From Euryarchaeota archaeon UBA36 (GTDB lineage: Archaea > Thermoplasmatota > Poseidoniia > Poseidoniales > Thalassarchaeaceae): a stretch of 6,166 nt of DNA. Within the stretch, counting starts at the first letter, position 1, and every line of letters begins with the position of its first letter. The notes under the pieces were generated by a model. It saw only the letters and a program-made list of their open reading frames with translations, did not search any database and was not told where the DNA came from. Where the stretch lies: NCBI GenBank assembly GCA_002496485.1, contig DAJW01000100.1:1-6166 (forward strand), in the 5' to 3' direction. A program made the position numbers and the translations under genes. This document shows positions 5,535-6,166 of the stretch, piece by piece.

Positions 5535-6166
5535 CTATCTATTTTTAACGAATTCACTAGCTTGCTTAGCCCATTCGTCGCGCCTAATCCTTCCTGGGAA
5601 GAATTCTATTGCTTCATTGACTTTATCTTCAAGTTCCGGAGTCATTCTGGCTACTTGGTCGAATGTAAAAATTCCCAATGTATTCAATTTATCTTCAATG
5701 AATGGACCTACTCCCTTAATTTTCTTTAAGTCATCACTAACTGTAATCATGGCACCTGAAAAAATTCTCGAAATTCCTTTAATTCCTAATAGTAAATTTC
5801 CTTCTTTTCCTGTCCATGAAATTTTTGTCCCACCTCTATAATCAGAAATATAACCTTCTCCACTATCAGAGAAATTCGAGGTATCATCCAATTCTAATGA
5901 CTCCGTATTTTCATCGATCTCACTCTTGATTTCAGTAGTTTTCGCTACTCCCAAAATTGAAAAATCAATAGTTTTTGATTTTTCAGCCACCCTCAGTAGC
6001 TCTTCTTCCCTTTTCCTTTCCTTTTCGCTCAATTCATCAAGTCGCTTGCGCCTCTCTTCCATCTCGCGTTCTAATCTAACCTGCCTTTCTTGTGCAATTC
6101 TATCCGCTTCAGCCTTAGCTTCTTCAGCTTCTTCTTTGAGTTTAGCAGCTTCAGATTCAGCTTCAG
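5535..6166 (-). CDS. Coiled-coil protein with C-terminal helix-hairpin-helix domain; 5' end outside window
   Basis: The frame is open from the stop at 5535 to the right edge, so the true start lies beyond 6166. The ATG at 6062 is internal to a continuous charged helix and need not be the start. About 209 residues are visible. The first 60 or so are Glu/Ala/Lys/Arg-rich (EAEEAKAEADRIAQERQ, then EERRKRLDELSEKERKREEE), typical of a long coiled coil. An acidic, Ser-rich linker follows, then a Gly-rich segment (YRGGTKISWTGKEGNLLLGI). The last 65 residues form a helix-hairpin-helix domain: LKKIKGVGPFIEDKLNTLGI, FDQVARMTPE and FFPGRIRRDEWAKQASEF. Related C-terminal modules occur fused to varied bacterial and archaeal proteins, and HHH motifs often bind DNA without sequence specificity. 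It precedes the MscS-like gene by 43 bp. Its role is unknown; a structural or DNA-linked scaffold is an inference. Confidence 0.85.
   Translation of the reverse strand, partial: EAESEAAKLKEEAEEAKAEADRIAQERQVRLEREMEERRKRLDELSEKERKREEELLRVAEKSKTIDFSILGVAKTTEIKSEIDENTESLELDDTSNFSDSGEGYISDYRGGTKISWTGKEGNLLLGIKGISRIFSGAMITVSDDLKKIKGVGPFIEDKLNTLGIFTFDQVARMTPELEDKVNEAIEFFPGRIRRDEWAKQASEFVKNR

Noticed and set aside
5464..5841. Plus-strand open frame of 125 codons opposite the HHH protein
   Set aside because: It is antisense to a clear HHH-domain reading frame and shows no motif of its own.
6063..6166. Repeated TTCAGC/TTC triplets looking like a short tandem repeat
   Set aside because: They are simply Glu and Ala codons of the coiled coil, in frame with the HHH protein, with no fixed repeat unit.
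1..6166. CRISPR array, insertion sequence, toxin-antitoxin or other defence system
   Set aside because: No spaced direct repeats, transposase, terminal inverted repeats or toxin/antitoxin-like gene pair could be seen; all main frames are accounted for by the genes listed.

Overview
The window is AT-rich and looks archaeal. The best fit is an uncultured marine euryarchaeon of the Marine Group II / Poseidoniales kind. The histidine tRNA is archaeal/eukaryal in type rather than bacterial (GGTGTAGCGGTTAGCAC D-arm region, CCGGGTTCAAGTCCCGG T-arm). Genes mostly lack a strong Shine-Dalgarno sequence, GTG and possibly TTG starts occur, and there is a large secreted protein with PVNDPP-type repeats. 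Lineage is an inference from gene content; no 16S rRNA or ribosomal protein gene is present.

Layout. Positions 1-1712 (minus strand) hold the first 570 codons of a secreted or surface protein with a signal peptide; its 3' end lies beyond base 1. A 103-bp AT-rich gap (1713-1815) separates it from the divergent tRNA-His(GTG) gene (plus strand, 1816-1891), which has templated G-1 and CCA. From 1895 to the right edge everything is on the minus strand in one tightly packed series. Read in the direction of transcription it is: a coiled-coil/helix-hairpin-helix protein (entering from beyond 6166), an MscS-type mechanosensitive channel with a C-terminal coiled-coil tail, a bacterial/poxvirus-type DNA topoisomerase IB, a TusA-like sulfur carrier, and GTP cyclohydrolase II (RibA). 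Junctions are 43 bp, 0-45 bp, about -8 bp and 11 bp, so co-transcription is likely. The operon promoter is probably outside the window.

How they fit together. RibA performs the first step of riboflavin synthesis and has all expected zinc and catalytic residues. TusA-like proteins pass sulfur for tRNA or cofactor modification. TopIB relaxes supercoils and keeps its full active site. The MscS channel is an osmotic safety valve. No single pathway obviously unites them, so this may be a mixed housekeeping operon.

Most notable is an extra block of about 50 residues inside the TopIB catalytic domain, between the second catalytic Arg and the catalytic Asn. The TopIB-TusA-RibA coupling and the tailed MscS next to a coiled-coil HHH protein are also worth a look. 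I found no CRISPR array, insertion sequence, phage gene or clear new defence system.
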